Positions 1 through 9,947 of a stretch of DNA of 64,000 nt are shown here, one piece after another. Source of the DNA: Pilatotrama ljubarskyi (lineage: Eukaryota > Basidiomycota > Agaricomycetes > Polyporales > Polyporaceae); contig MU277701.1 in assembly GCA_022385805.1 (NCBI GenBank), positions 9,122 to 73,121 on the forward strand. The letters are read 5' to 3'. Under the pieces are notes generated by a model. The model made no database searches. It was not told where the DNA came from and saw nothing but the letters and a program-made list of their open reading frames with translations. Positions within the stretch are counted from its first letter, which is position 1. Each line of letters begins with the position of its first letter. A program made the position numbers and the translations under genes.

Positions 1-321
1 AGACCAGCACTCAGGGAATAGAAGCACTCTCCGTAAGAGACTTCTATTCACCACAGACCTACTATTAGGTATCTGTGTCCATACTTAGGCATTCAATCAG
101 TTCCAAATCCGACGGTTACAACTGTCAGGTGTACGAACTCGGCGAAGCCTCTGTCGGAAAAGAAGGAAAACCCACAAGCTTTGCGGCAAGCTCAACTCTT
201 ATCGAGGTTGCACATCCTATAACACCTCCCCTCACACCACCACCACATATCAACCCCGAGTCGATAAGCCTCTCTCTCCGTCACCACCTCGACGAGACCG
301 GACGTTGCGCGACAGCGCCTT

Positions 322-729
322 GTGACCATTGATCATATCCCTCGACAAATCGCCCTTGACATCGAGAAAGCGCCTCGCCGGATGATATTGTGGGGCGTAG
401 TGGACGGGTTGCCCAACGTACAGCGTTTCCGTCGGCTTTTGGAGGACAACACAGTGGTATCTGCACTGGAGCACCTGCTACCAGGGCGCTCCTCCCCACC
501 ACTCACCGACAAGCACGCTTTTGCTGCACTTGCCGTCTTCGAGTACGACATCACCAGCGACACGCCAAGTCAGACCTTCACAGTCTTCGATCATATCGTC
601 CAATCGCAGATGGACTTCGGGGTTTTTGCTCTAGAGATCGTAGATAACTGGGGTGGCTCCGAGACGTGTCTGTATAGGGTCCGGATCCACGGCGAGCCCG
701 CTTCCATCGACGGGAGGAGTGGAACGTAG
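322..729 (+). CDS. C-terminal half of a SUN-domain protein (fragment)
   Basis: The frame is open from about 265 to the stop at 727-729, with no convincing ATG. It reads like the second half of a SUN domain: VTIDHIP, then APRRMILWG, FEYDI, QTFTVF, and the closing signature LEIVDNWGGSETCLYRVRIHG. SUN proteins sit in the inner nuclear membrane and bind KASH partners. The usual beginning of the domain (a Cys-Trp motif and Gly-rich strand) is not visible upstream; positions 1-320 contain no TGG triplet on this strand. So this is either the last exon of a gene that starts outside the window or a truncated relic. The domain call is fairly sure; the intactness of the gene is not. Confidence 0.5.
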   Translation: MTIDHIPRQIALDIEKAPRRMILWGVVDGLPNVQRFRRLLEDNTVVSALEHLLPGRSSPPLTDKHAFAALAVFEYDITSDTPSQTFTVFDHIVQSQMDFGVFALEIVDNWGGSETCLYRVRIHGEPASIDGRSGT

Positions 730-1149
730 TCTGCGCGACGACTTACCTTACCCAGGTACATTCTCACCTACGTCTTATAGCCTACGAATATGGTCTCGTT
801 TGATTGCAGCATGCAGAATCTACAGCGACGTTGCGAGAGGACGAGAGCACTAGCACAGATCATGCCAGGTACAGAAGAGATACCTGCACAAGACGCCCGG
901 CGAGCGCTCAATCCTGCAGCTTTGACCTGCGCGCGTCCGCACGGTCTTGAATCTCCTTCTCGCCGCCACCGACGCTTTGCTCTCTGCGTGCTCCCCGCAT
1001 CTCTGCTTCCAGCTTTGCACCAAGCTTGGATTTCAGGATGTATTTTATAGCTTCTTACCTGCGCCCTTCTCTTTCCTCAACACAACGCCTCCACCCTCAC
1101 TGCTCCACGCCACTGTCTCTCAGCCCTACGCCACTCGAACACAGTGATC
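730..1149. other. intergenic, no gene recognised
   Basis: Nothing coding is recognisable here. It presumably holds the promoter and 5' leader of the gene starting at 1150; the 1040-1145 stretch is pyrimidine-rich, as is common just upstream of fungal start codons. Confidence 0.5.
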
Positions 1150-4121
1150 ATGTCTGCGCCATCTGGAATCGCGCCAGTCCCTTCCTCTACCATTCCTTCC
1201 ACCACTCCTTCGACGCCGTCTGGCACGGTTTCGCCCTCCACCGCTACGTTTCCTTCTGCATTCGCATCGTCTGGCACGCCTCCCCCTCCCATCAGCACTC
1301 AAATCGCGACCACGTCTGGCTCTGCTTCCGGAATTCCCGGGTCGTCAAACGAAGACAATGGTCCCGTCAGGGATCCCAGTCCCTCACCTCCTCCCCCTGT
1401 TGCCGGTCACAAGCGCACGCTGGTCGGGCGCACGCCCCATGATCTGGAGAACGGAAAGTTGCCCAAGCTTCACGTCAACGTGAGCCCACAGCTCTTCACT
1501 TCGCGTCGTAGAGTACTCACTTCTGCGACAGGATCATGTGCGCCCTCTGGAGCTGAACTATCCTCCCGTGGCGCGGAAGGGAGTCCAGATCAGACGTCAA
1601 GCTGCGTTAGTGAGTGCGCCCTCCTCTTCGAACTGCGGCATCTCCTCATGAATGCCGTGTGCCCGCTAGCCCAAGGCTTCCCCCGCATCTCGCCTCGGTG
1701 GTATTCCGGCTGCTCAGCATGTACAGAGACAAGTTCAGAGCGGTCAAGAGCCGATGCAGTTTTCGTATGCTCCTGGCTATCGGCCATCTCCCGTAGACGA
1801 TGCAAGGATGCGAGGTATAGCACCTGCTCCTCCCCAAACATATGTCCCAATGATGGGTCCTGTCATGGTAAATGTACCGTACTCGGGTTCACGCCGATAC
1901 TAACAAGGCTGCGAAATACAGCACGGTTCAGGTCTCTACCCGCAAGCACATCCAGCGCCTCCGGCCCGCTATCATGATGCACGCGGTATCGACATGATCC
2001 AGTATAGGCATCCTGAGGTTCACCCGACCCGCCTCCCGCATCCCCAGGCACACTCCTATACTGGCACTTACGAGGCATCGAGTTTCGGTTCCGACGTGTT
2101 TATACCGCAGGTAGGTCTAAGTTATTCTCGTGTACGAACGATGGTTCACAAGCGGCCATTAGAACGCGACTGAAGCTAGGATGCTCTGGGAGCAGCTCCA
2201 TCCTTTTCAGAAGGAGCAGCTAGTGCGCTTGCTCGAGTCGCAGCAGCGTTCTACCGAGCAGCGTCCGGAAGATGTCACGCCGCAGGCACCTGCCGATGGG
2301 TCTGCAGCTGCTAGTAATGAGGTGCGTCTTTGCGCGCCACACTCGTGATCGTATTAACTTGGCACACAGGCGTTCGGTGCCGCTTACGCCTCCGAGGAGG
2401 CCGCTTACACCTCCGAGGAGGCCCGCATGCACGTAGACGACGAGTGGGGTCCGGTATTGGAGAAGGGGAAGGGAAAGGTGAGTCGCAGTCTCGACCGACA
2501 GCGTTCGGCAACTCAATGTCGGTGCAGGCGGTCGATACAGCCATGCAAGACGTAGATGACGAGCAAGGCCGCGACTATTCCCCGGACTCGGCCCACTCAC
2601 CTCCCGCCCCGCCTGTCGATGCGTTGACCAACAGCTTTGGTATGCTGTTGCTGAATCGCGTCCAGCAATCACATGATCAGCTCAACAAGATGATGTCGGA
2701 GTTTATGGCTCAACAGAATCAAGCACAGGATCGGCTCCGGTTTGTCCCATTCTTTACATCGTTTCGCATGCGCTCCTCACCCTTCTATCAGCAATACTGT
2801 TGCTCACGAAGTTCGGGCCGTTCACGCCAAGGTCGACGAACTACACAATCCCCTTCCGTTCCACGGCCAGAGACGCACCGCGAGGGCCGCCGCAACGCCC
2901 GATGCCCCGCAGTCAGACCCGCGCGCTTCACCATCATCTTCGAAATCGAAGCGCGTCACGAAGATACCTTCCCCGGAGATGCAGGAGGCTCTCACTAAGC
3001 TCAAGGTCAGTCTCTGGTGTGCCATTGGTTTCCTGCTCTCACACATCCACAGTCGAGCGTCCGCACGCATCTCAAGACGATGCTGAAGTTCACCACATGG
3101 GTAGAGCTGGTCTCCCGCCATCCTCCTCTCACCAACGAGGAGATCAAGGCGCTCGAGACTGGAAGAGCTGTCGTCAAGTGCACCGAAGATAACTTCCGCA
3201 TCGACTTCATCCATGACTGGAAGAGGCTGCCGTTCAACCTTCAGGCTCGCGATATCTTCATCCAGAATTTCTTGAAGTGCATCAAGGGTGGCGCCTTCGC
3301 CTTCTCCCCGACTGTCGTTCCCCTCATCACGGAGACCCACGTGAGTGGTAACGGGTATGACCTGTAGACCATTTGTTAATAATCTCCATCGCAGGTCGAG
3401 ACGGCCCTTGACAGTCACATGGAGTATTGCAGGAGGAAGTATCGCGAAGCGTACAACCTACACATATGGAACTCGGATGACGAAGAAGATGCGATGAAGA
3501 TGGCGGAACAAGAGGCAAAGTGCGACAGAGAGAAGAAGCGGAAGGCGGTGAACAGCCGCAAGAAGACTGTGAGTACACCATCTTGAGCGGGCGGATGCGC
3601 GACTAACAAGTACGCAGCTCTTCCAAGCTCGCCTGTCCGTCATCATGGACATGGGGCTTGAACGTCACGCCATCTTGTTCGATCGGCTCGAGCCCCAGAA
3701 CATGAGCGGCGATGAGACAGACGGGTCGAGGCGCAAGTTGCCCATGGCGTATCGCATCATCGAGTCCCGCTGGCAGAGCGACGCGCTCAAGACCTTTATG
3801 CGTACCCTGGATGCGATGTACCGGGGCGCCTGGGCCAAGCCCGGACCTGGCCAACGCGCTACTGGGGGTAACGCTCCGCGAACCCGCGTCGTCCGCCCAG
3901 GAGGGCCAGCGGAGGATGGCCATGCTCCTGTTGGGCTTTGGCGGAACTGCTATGATCGCGACTGGCTGCGGGGCCTGCAACCCTACCAACGTCGTGCTCT
4001 GAAGATCATCAACGCCGACTACGACTTCGACCTGACTCCGGAGGTTGATGTCGATGAAGACGACGATATGGACGGGAGTGATGGCGGCGAGTCGGCAGGC
4101 GAGGTCGAAGAGGAGCTGTGA
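1150..4121 (+). CDS. hypothetical protein of a mushroom-expanded family, 11 exons
   Basis: Eleven exons join in phase: 1150-1479, 1532-1609, 1670-1867, 1922-2110, 2163-2321, 2370-2477, 2528-2739, 2792-3005, 3053-3340, 3395-3568 and 3618-4121, giving about 817 residues. The first half is low-complexity (Ser/Thr/Pro, then Gln/Glu-rich) with an internal AYASEEA/AYTSEEA duplication. The second half is well-formed: a helical region with WVELVSRHPPLTNEEIK, a charged KREKKRK-type stretch, a SGDETDG...WRS element, and an acidic tail. From memory, this SDE/WRS/NxYD architecture recurs in many copies in Agaricomycete genomes with no assigned function. No enzyme or DNA-binding motif is visible. The exon structure is good; the role is unknown. 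Confidence 0.72.
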
Positions 4122-4284
4122 GTCTTTGCGTTCACGACGAAAGTACCTCGCGTCTCTCCACACCGACATTATACATCGTTCTCGGTTCCTGGCGTTGATC
4201 GCCGCGCTACTCCTACCACACTCTTTTGGTTCCAACATTTACCCCGTTGCGCTACTCCAACACAGTCCTTTCTTTTCTGTTAGC

Positions 4285-4400
4285 TTGCATCACTCCGTTA
4301 CTCCCGTTCCTCCGTTACTCCCGTTCCTCCGTTATTCCCGTTACTCCCGTTCCTCCGTTATTCCCGTTCCTCCCGTTCCTCCGTTACTCCCGTTCCTTCT
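4285..4400. repeat. minisatellite of CGTTMYTCC-type units
   Basis: Imperfect tandem copies of a 9-base unit (CCGTTACTC, CCGTTCCTC, CCGTTATTC variants), arranged partly as 18-base and longer higher-order units. It lies just 3' of the gene ending at 4121. No coding role is likely. Confidence 0.85.
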
Positions 4401-4554
4401 TGCATATGTACTAGCCCGTGTAATTTTGTCATGATATGCATAGTGTTCTCGGGCTTTCCAAACCACCGCGCATATCGTCGCTCTAGGATGCTACTAGATA
4501 CCGGCACTAGTACTGCGGAATTGCTCGTGAGTCGTCGTTTCTCGCACACTCCTC

Positions 4555-5190
4555 GCTACCACCTCTCGCGCTCCTCCCTCCATCCTACCGTGCTCCTCCC
4601 TCCCTCCTACCGCGCTCCTCCCTCCTTGCTACCGCGCTCCTCCCTCCCTCCCTACCTGACGCCCTCCCGCGCTCCTCCCTCCCTGACGCCCTCGCTTCGC
4701 TCGCTCGACCCCTGCCTGACTCCCTCGCACTCCTCGCTCCCTCGCTCCCTCGCTCCCTCCCTCCTACCGCGCTCCTCCCTCCTTGCTACCGCGCTCCTCT
4801 CTCCCTCCCTCCCTGACGCCCTCCCGCGCGCCTCCCTCCCTGACGCCCTCGCTCGCTCCCTGCCTGATACCTTCCCGCGCTCCTCCCTCGCTCCTACCCT
4901 CGCTCCTACCGCGCTCCTCCCTTCCTCCCTACCTGACGCCCTCCCGCGCTCCTCCCTTCCTCCCTACCTGACGCCCTCCCGCGCTCCTCCCTCCCTGACG
5001 CCCTCGCTTCGCTCGCTCGACCCCTGCCTGACTCCCTCCCGCACTCCTCGCTCGTTCGCTCGCTCCCAATCCAACGCTCCCTCCCGCGCTCCTCCCTCCC
5101 TGACGCCCTCCCTCCCTGACGCCCTCCCTCCCTGACGCCCTCCCTCCCTCCCTCCCTCCTTCACTCGCTCGCTCGCTCGCTCCCTCCTGC
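4555..5190. repeat. long polypyrimidine tandem-repeat block
   Basis: About 640 bases almost free of A on the + strand, built from CTCCCTCC, GCGCTCCTC and TGACGCCCTC modules. A roughly 70-base segment running from CTACCTGACGCC through CCTGACTCCCTC occurs twice (near 4652 and near 4970), so whole segments have been duplicated. The long open frames on both strands (Ser/Leu/Pro or Arg/Glu/Gly repeats) are by-products of the repeat and not genes. Confidence 0.9.
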
Positions 5191-6379
5191 TCCTCTGTCG
5201 ACCTCAGTCTAGCCCCCGCTTCACATATATGCACCCCCTATGTTGCAATCTACGCGTTCAGTCTCCCAGCTCGTTCGGCATGTAACCTTTCTCAGCTTGG
5301 GGCAGGAAACGCATCCTGTGCCCTTCCCTGGGCTGGATTTTGTCGCGACATGTTACCTGCCACTAGCGAGGTCGCAGGGCGGGAAATGCCCGCACCACGT
5401 GACATATTCTGGATATTTCCGGCCGCCGAGCGAAGATGGGATAGGTGACTTATCCGGGGCAAGAAAATGAGCGTGACAGCTTGGTTTTACAGTAATGCGA
5501 AATGCGTGCTGAAAACTTGGAGAAGCTTTCCTATCCCAAGAATATCCGTTATCCGTAAAAGTGACGAACAGCTTTCATTTCTCGGCAATTTAGCCTTGCG
5601 CGGAACTTAGCCCCTTTCAGGCGTACGAAATGTGTGGGAAGTGCACGGGAAATGATGCCCTTTTCAGCCCCCGAGCGCTAACCGCGAAATTATCGTAAAA
5701 GGTAAGACCCCCGCATGGATTTCCCAGTAATCTCCCGGTCTGCGGAATGGCGCTTTGCCCGCCGTGTCAGCACGAGGGGCAATGACCCATGCTCTGGCCT
5801 GGAATAGGCAGGGGAAATGGGGTGAATTGTTCTCCTGGTTCTGGTGCGGAGCCAGTCTAGGAATCCGGACAATAGAACACAAAGCGCCGCATTCATCGCG
5901 TTTCTTATCGATAAGTAGGTTTACTTATCCAGATTCCGGACCCGAACCAGGCTGGTAACCAGGTTGTCGACAGGAGTCCAGTTCAGTTCAAATTCCTGGC
6001 CTGTTCAGGAGGGAAGCACGGGCCAATGCCCCTCGTGCAGACCCCATGAAGCGTAGCACAGCCACGAGGGCAGCCGCAGAAGGCACCCCTTCTTGACTTT
6101 GCCACCCGGCAATGGGGATTTTCCCGGCTCTTAGTCTGATGACGGCTCGGACACCGGTGAAGATGAACGCACTCGTCTCTCTCGGCGGTCTGTGCTATGC
6201 GTCGATGTGGCAATAGAGGCGAAGGAAGTTGGAGCCAAAACGGGCGAGCTCTCGCCTAACAACAGCGTTCCCACTCGCTCCAGCACAATTGCGGCGCATC
6301 GTTGAACACATGTACTGCAGCCGGAGATACCCCATTCCTTGGACGCTGCCGGATCCGTGCAGATCGACGCTGGGCTGGG
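5191..6379. other. non-coding stretch, unassigned
   Basis: No gene recognised. The stretch is less GC-rich than its flanks and carries several GATA-core sites, including a palindromic TTATCGATAA near 5907, and short inverted bits such as GGCTGGTAACCAGG near 5951. It could be promoter DNA or an eroded mobile element; no terminal repeats or target duplications could be defined. Confidence 0.4.
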
Positions 6380-6385
6380 TATAAG
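6380..6385 (+). promoter_or_regulatory. TATA box of the 6434 gene
   Basis: A TATAAG element in a GC-rich setting, 49 bases upstream of the ATG at 6434. Several genes here show the same arrangement (hydrophobin, P450, Zn2Cys6 regulator), which supports the chosen start. Confidence 0.5.
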
Positions 6386-6433
6386 ACACCCGCGGGCTCT
6401 TCGTCCGCACCCGCCCTCTGCCACGCCGCTTCC

Positions 6434-7934
6434 ATGCCCCGCGACGCGAGCCCCCCAGAGCTCTCTCCTCTTGAACGCACCGCACTCTGGGTCCAGGCGC
6501 AGGCAGAACAGACCTACGAGCAACCATCACCCCCGCTCCCCGCCAGGGCATCCATCCAGACATCATCATCGTATCGCACGACATCCTCAGACGAGAGCTA
6601 CGCCAAGTCGCCACTTGCCCCCATACATAACCCATACGCGATGCCTGCAGCCAGCGTGCCGCAACGGCCCCGCTACGATTCGAGGTCGCGGAGGTCGAGC
6701 CTACCCTTTCCGCAAAGCCCACCTGGTTCCGGATACCCGGTTCCGCTGGAGGTAGCGTCCCCACGCCGAGTCGAGGCCGAGGATAAGAAGGTGAGCAGCA
6801 GCAGGGCCCTGTCGCGTCCTCGATCCGTGTACGAGTAAGGCCACGCAGACTCCGAGACCATCAATCCGAAAGCAAAGAAGGCCATCGCTCATCGACCAAA
6901 TCATCTCCTTGGGAGCACCCAGCCAGCGGCGAAGAGAGGACAGCGGAAGACGAGGGCAGACATGATTAGCACGAGACCGAGACCGCGAGCGTTCCCAGGA
7001 GCAGAGATATAGCGCTTCTGACACCGCAGCACGGGATACCATGAGGCCAAGGACAGGTGACATGTAGGCTTTTTGACAGGCTTGCACGTTGTATGAGTAC
7101 CGGTAGGCTACGGACGCGTTCGAGTATGGTTCTATCGAGGGCGCGGACGCCTTCCCGAGATGAATGCTAGTCGGGTACCATCCTTCGCCACACATGCGAG
7201 ACGCAGCAGACGAAGCCTCCCTACATAGTCATCTCAGTTCCCTGAATCGGCGAAAGGCCTTCGGCCAGCAGTCAAGCCTTTCAAGGACGTCGGATGCGAG
7301 GAGCCTACAGGAGGTGGTGGTGGATGAGCAAGCGTGAGCACGCATCGCGGCACTCGGGCCGCAGTCATCCGCGGAAAGGTCCCGTATACCATTCAGAACA
7401 CTCCTCCAGCTCTGAGCACGCTAAATGAGGTAGGCTATCGTGCTGTTCTGGCGGACGTTTGGGTGAAATCATGTCTGCTTGCTTCGTAGGTCGAAGTGAC
7501 ACTGCAAGGCATAGGCACTCTTGTACATGCCGCTTCTCCGCATACGATTCGATTCGAAACTCCACCGTGCACACACCGTCTTCGCGTTCACTCTGCTGAA
7601 GACGACGGCCTCGTAGCCGTCCCTCTCCCAGACGCCACCTCGTGTCTAGGAGAGCTGACGTAGCCCTTTCGTCGCGTGCCGCACTCGCGTACAGCAGCAG
7701 ATTCAATATCATAGCGTATGGACAGCTGACTGCAAATTGTTATCAGGCATGCTCGCGACGACTATCTGCATGGTGAGGTAAATACACTCTGGACACCCCA
7801 TGTCGCCCATCTGGACGACATACGGGTGTCGGGCCATGGCTTTGTGTTTCTCTGCAGATACCTTATGGGCGCCCCTGGAGGAAGAAATTCGACTACCGCT
7901 CCCGCTACCGTTCTCGCTTGCAGCACTGCTCTAG
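6434..7934 (+). pseudogene. multi-exon gene with an in-frame stop and a frame break
   Basis: Exon 1 (6434-6790) encodes a Ser/Pro-rich segment starting MPRDASPPELSPLERTAL. It splices in phase to 6849-7056. That exon is interrupted by TGA at 6963-6965, but the same frame resumes with an Arg/Asp-rich coding-like stretch (RDRDRERSQEQRYS). It then joins 7171-7333. The next junction (7333/7365) would need a 31-nt intron and shifts the frame. After it, exons 7365-7429, 7490-7659, 7747-7772 and 7858-7934 again join in phase and read as ordinary protein (GKVPYTIQNTPP, VEVTLQGIGTLVHAA, HDTLWAPLEEEIRLPLPL). If only the first two exons are used, a 157-residue protein results. The function was not recognised. 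The two lesions argue for a pseudogene, an inactive allele or base errors. Confidence 0.5.
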
Positions 7935-8195
7935 CATGTCTCATGGGCCGTGTTCGATCTCGGCCGTCGATCACCTGGGAATCCCATTCAAACGCGCAGC
8001 TCATCCGAGTGATAGCTCGCACATAGACTTATGAACGTGTCTGCCACAAGGCGGCTGCTCGTACCGTATATCTGCTCCTGACCGGTCCCTCGAGCGAGTC
8101 TTCGAGGATTTCTCTCGTCGCTCCCAAGCATCCCGAACCCAATCTGGTATTGGTCGTATACCCCACCAACACCCACACCCACGCCCACGCCTACG

Positions 8196-8927
8196 ATGGC
8201 CCCGGAAATCCGCTTCAACGCGCTCGGCATCCCCTATCTTGTGGAATTCGCGAACGTCACCTTCCGTCCGCCTTCTCGGTCCAATTCACGTTCGTCCTCG
8301 CGCTCCATCGCGTCCCGGCGGGAAGCTTCGGAGTCACGACCTTCGCTCCATCTCCGCCCCACCCTCAGCAGGAGCACCCTCAACTCGGACCGGACGCTCG
8401 CCTCGACGGCCTCCTCAGAGACTCTCACAGGCCCAGGCACCGGACCCGACCTGACCGAGGATCATGGGCTGTACATCCGCTTCGCGTCCCAGCTCGCAGA
8501 GCCGCCTAGCAAGCTCTCCGAGAAGCGTCTCGCGCGTCTGAAGTACAGGATCGCGAAGGCGGTCCTGGCTGCCGGCATGGACACTTCGCCGTCCGGAGAG
8601 CTGGGCGACCCGATGGACGACGCGGGGCGCTGTCGCGCGTCGATCAGCAGCATTCGCTCGGAGAACCTGGAACGTGAGGGCATGCCGGGGTCGCTCTTTC
8701 GGGGCACGTATGGCCAGGTCATGACCGCGCTCAGAGCGGCAGGCCTCGCGACAGTGCCATGCAAAGAGTCCGGCGTGCAGTTTGGTGAGTCGTATTGCAT
8801 CGCCTGGAGCACCATTGAGGTCGCTCACCCCAGAACGCCTCTAGCCACGTGTTTGGGTGCGTTGTTCGTGGCCCATCCCAATGAACGCGGTGGCGTCGAC
8901 TTCACGAAGCTTACACTATGGGCATGA
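8196..8927 (+). CDS. hypothetical protein, Ser/Arg-rich N-terminus
   Basis: An open frame of 243 residues starting MAPEIRFNALGIPYLVEF, followed by an RS-rich segment (about residues 25-75) and a more structured part (GLYIRFASQLAEPPSKLSEK, then a helix-like RLARLKYRIAKAVLAAG). A strong splice donor (GTGAGT at 8785) follows GVQF. Using the acceptor ending at 8844 keeps the frame and the end at 8927; using the acceptor at 8833 ends the protein four residues later. Nothing identifies a family. The composition is coding-like and the start has CAs upstream, so a real gene is likely, but its 3' structure is unsettled. Confidence 0.5.
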   Translation: MAPEIRFNALGIPYLVEFANVTFRPPSRSNSRSSSRSIASRREASESRPSLHLRPTLSRSTLNSDRTLASTASSETLTGPGTGPDLTEDHGLYIRFASQLAEPPSKLSEKRLARLKYRIAKAVLAAGMDTSPSGELGDPMDDAGRCRASISSIRSENLEREGMPGSLFRGTYGQVMTALRAAGLATVPCKESGVQFGESYCIAWSTIEVAHPRTPLATCLGALFVAHPNERGGVDFTKLTLWA

Positions 8928-9376
8928 GCCTCTGGTACAGGTACCGTATGACCCACACTCACTGAGCAGTAACGCCTGAGCTGACTTGATAGCAAGGCTT
9001 TATTTACCGCTAACTTAAGGCGCTACTACTGGCGGGGTCAGAGTCGGCTCAACGTCAAGAGCATGGGTGTACTGTATATGTATCCCTGTAGTCTACGACG
9101 GTATACGTATGTAGATGGAATGCTCCCTGAGGGACCATCAAGCGCATTGCGTGAACAATCGCTGAATGCTCATCCTCGGGCTCACGACGCGTGCGGCATC
9201 ATCGCGGCTTGCACAGCGACGCCTCGGTTCGCCGTGCGTGCGGATGGCACTTGACATCTGTGGCGGTGATTGCATGAGCAGTGATGATTATGGGTGTGTA
9301 TGTAGTGTGGCAGTAGTACAGGATATACGAGGAAAACAACGACGTCGAAGTCCGTATTCGACAGAAAAAGCACTTG
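8928..9376. other. intergenic
   Basis: No gene recognised between the hypothetical gene and tRNA-Asp. It presumably holds the 3' end of the former; the A-run at 9364-9369 is the Pol III terminator of tRNA-Asp. Confidence 0.5.
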
Positions 9377-9463
9377 CTCTCTGTCGGGGAGTCGAACCCC
9401 GCTTTCGCGCGTCCAGTAGCAGCTGTTGACAGGCGCGTGTACTAACCGATATACTAACAGAGA
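9377..9463 (-). tRNA. tRNA-Asp (GTC) with a 15-nt intron
   Basis: Read on the minus strand from 9463. The acceptor stem TCTCTGT/ACAGAGA is perfect and is followed by discriminator G, which is typical of Asp. The T arm CGGGG-TTCGACT-CCCCG and the anticodon arm stem CGCGC/GCGCG are intact. Anticodon GTC is followed by A37, and a 15-nt intron sits at the canonical 37/38 position. The mature length is 72 nt. A run of five T residues follows the 3' end (Pol III terminator). Confidence 0.93.
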
Positions 9464-9538
9464 TGTTAGCAAGTCCTTTTTGATTAGCCCTCAAGATCAA
9501 AGAGTAGGTTCCCCCAGGGACTACAGCGACTGAAAAAG

Positions 9539-9637
9539 TGAACCCTGCCCGGATCGAACGGACGACCTTGAGGATCTCCCTTGGGTGGAGTGCTCCACCA
9601 GCTGGAATCTCACGCGCTACCACTGTGCCAAGGGTTC
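9539..9637 (-). tRNA. tRNA-Trp (CCA) with a 27-nt intron
   Basis: Read on the minus strand from 9637. The acceptor stem GAACCCT/AGGGTTC is perfect, with discriminator A. The T arm is GTCCG-TTCGATC-CGGGC. The anticodon is CCA with G37, and a 27-nt intron lies at position 37/38. The intron starts with CTGG, complementary to the CCA region, and contains a near-perfect hairpin GGTGGAG/CTCCACC. The mature length is 72 nt. The anticodon-stem pair 31-39 is a mismatch. A T5 terminator follows. Confidence 0.92.
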
Positions 9638-9947
9638 ATGCCCTTTTGAGCCCACAAGCGAAACATAACCACAACACTTACAGTGTTCTCGATCCCCTTG
9701 GGTGGCTTCACCTGATGTCCCAGTCAGGCCATTCGGGTTGCGCCTAATCGGCGCGCACTGGCGAATAGCTCGGAATAAGTATTAGCAAGGCCATGATATC
9801 TCGCCGTTTATCATCCTGTGATGGTCATCTGCTCTACTTGAAGAGGTGCAGTGATCCCGCATGAGCCCCGTACTACATTATACTACTAATCCTGCGGCGA
9901 CAAGGTGGCACAGGCTGATAGACAACATTGATATAGATCCTGCCTAA

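Noticed and set aside
4431..5234. Long open frames on both strands with Ser/Leu/Pro or Arg/Glu/Gly repeats
   Set aside because: They are produced by the polypyrimidine repeat; no start context, splice sites or conserved motif.
9360..9640. Two tRNA-like blocks considered as a possible tRNA-derived SINE
   Set aside because: Each has a complete cloverleaf, correct discriminator and its own T5 terminator; no tail or target duplication.
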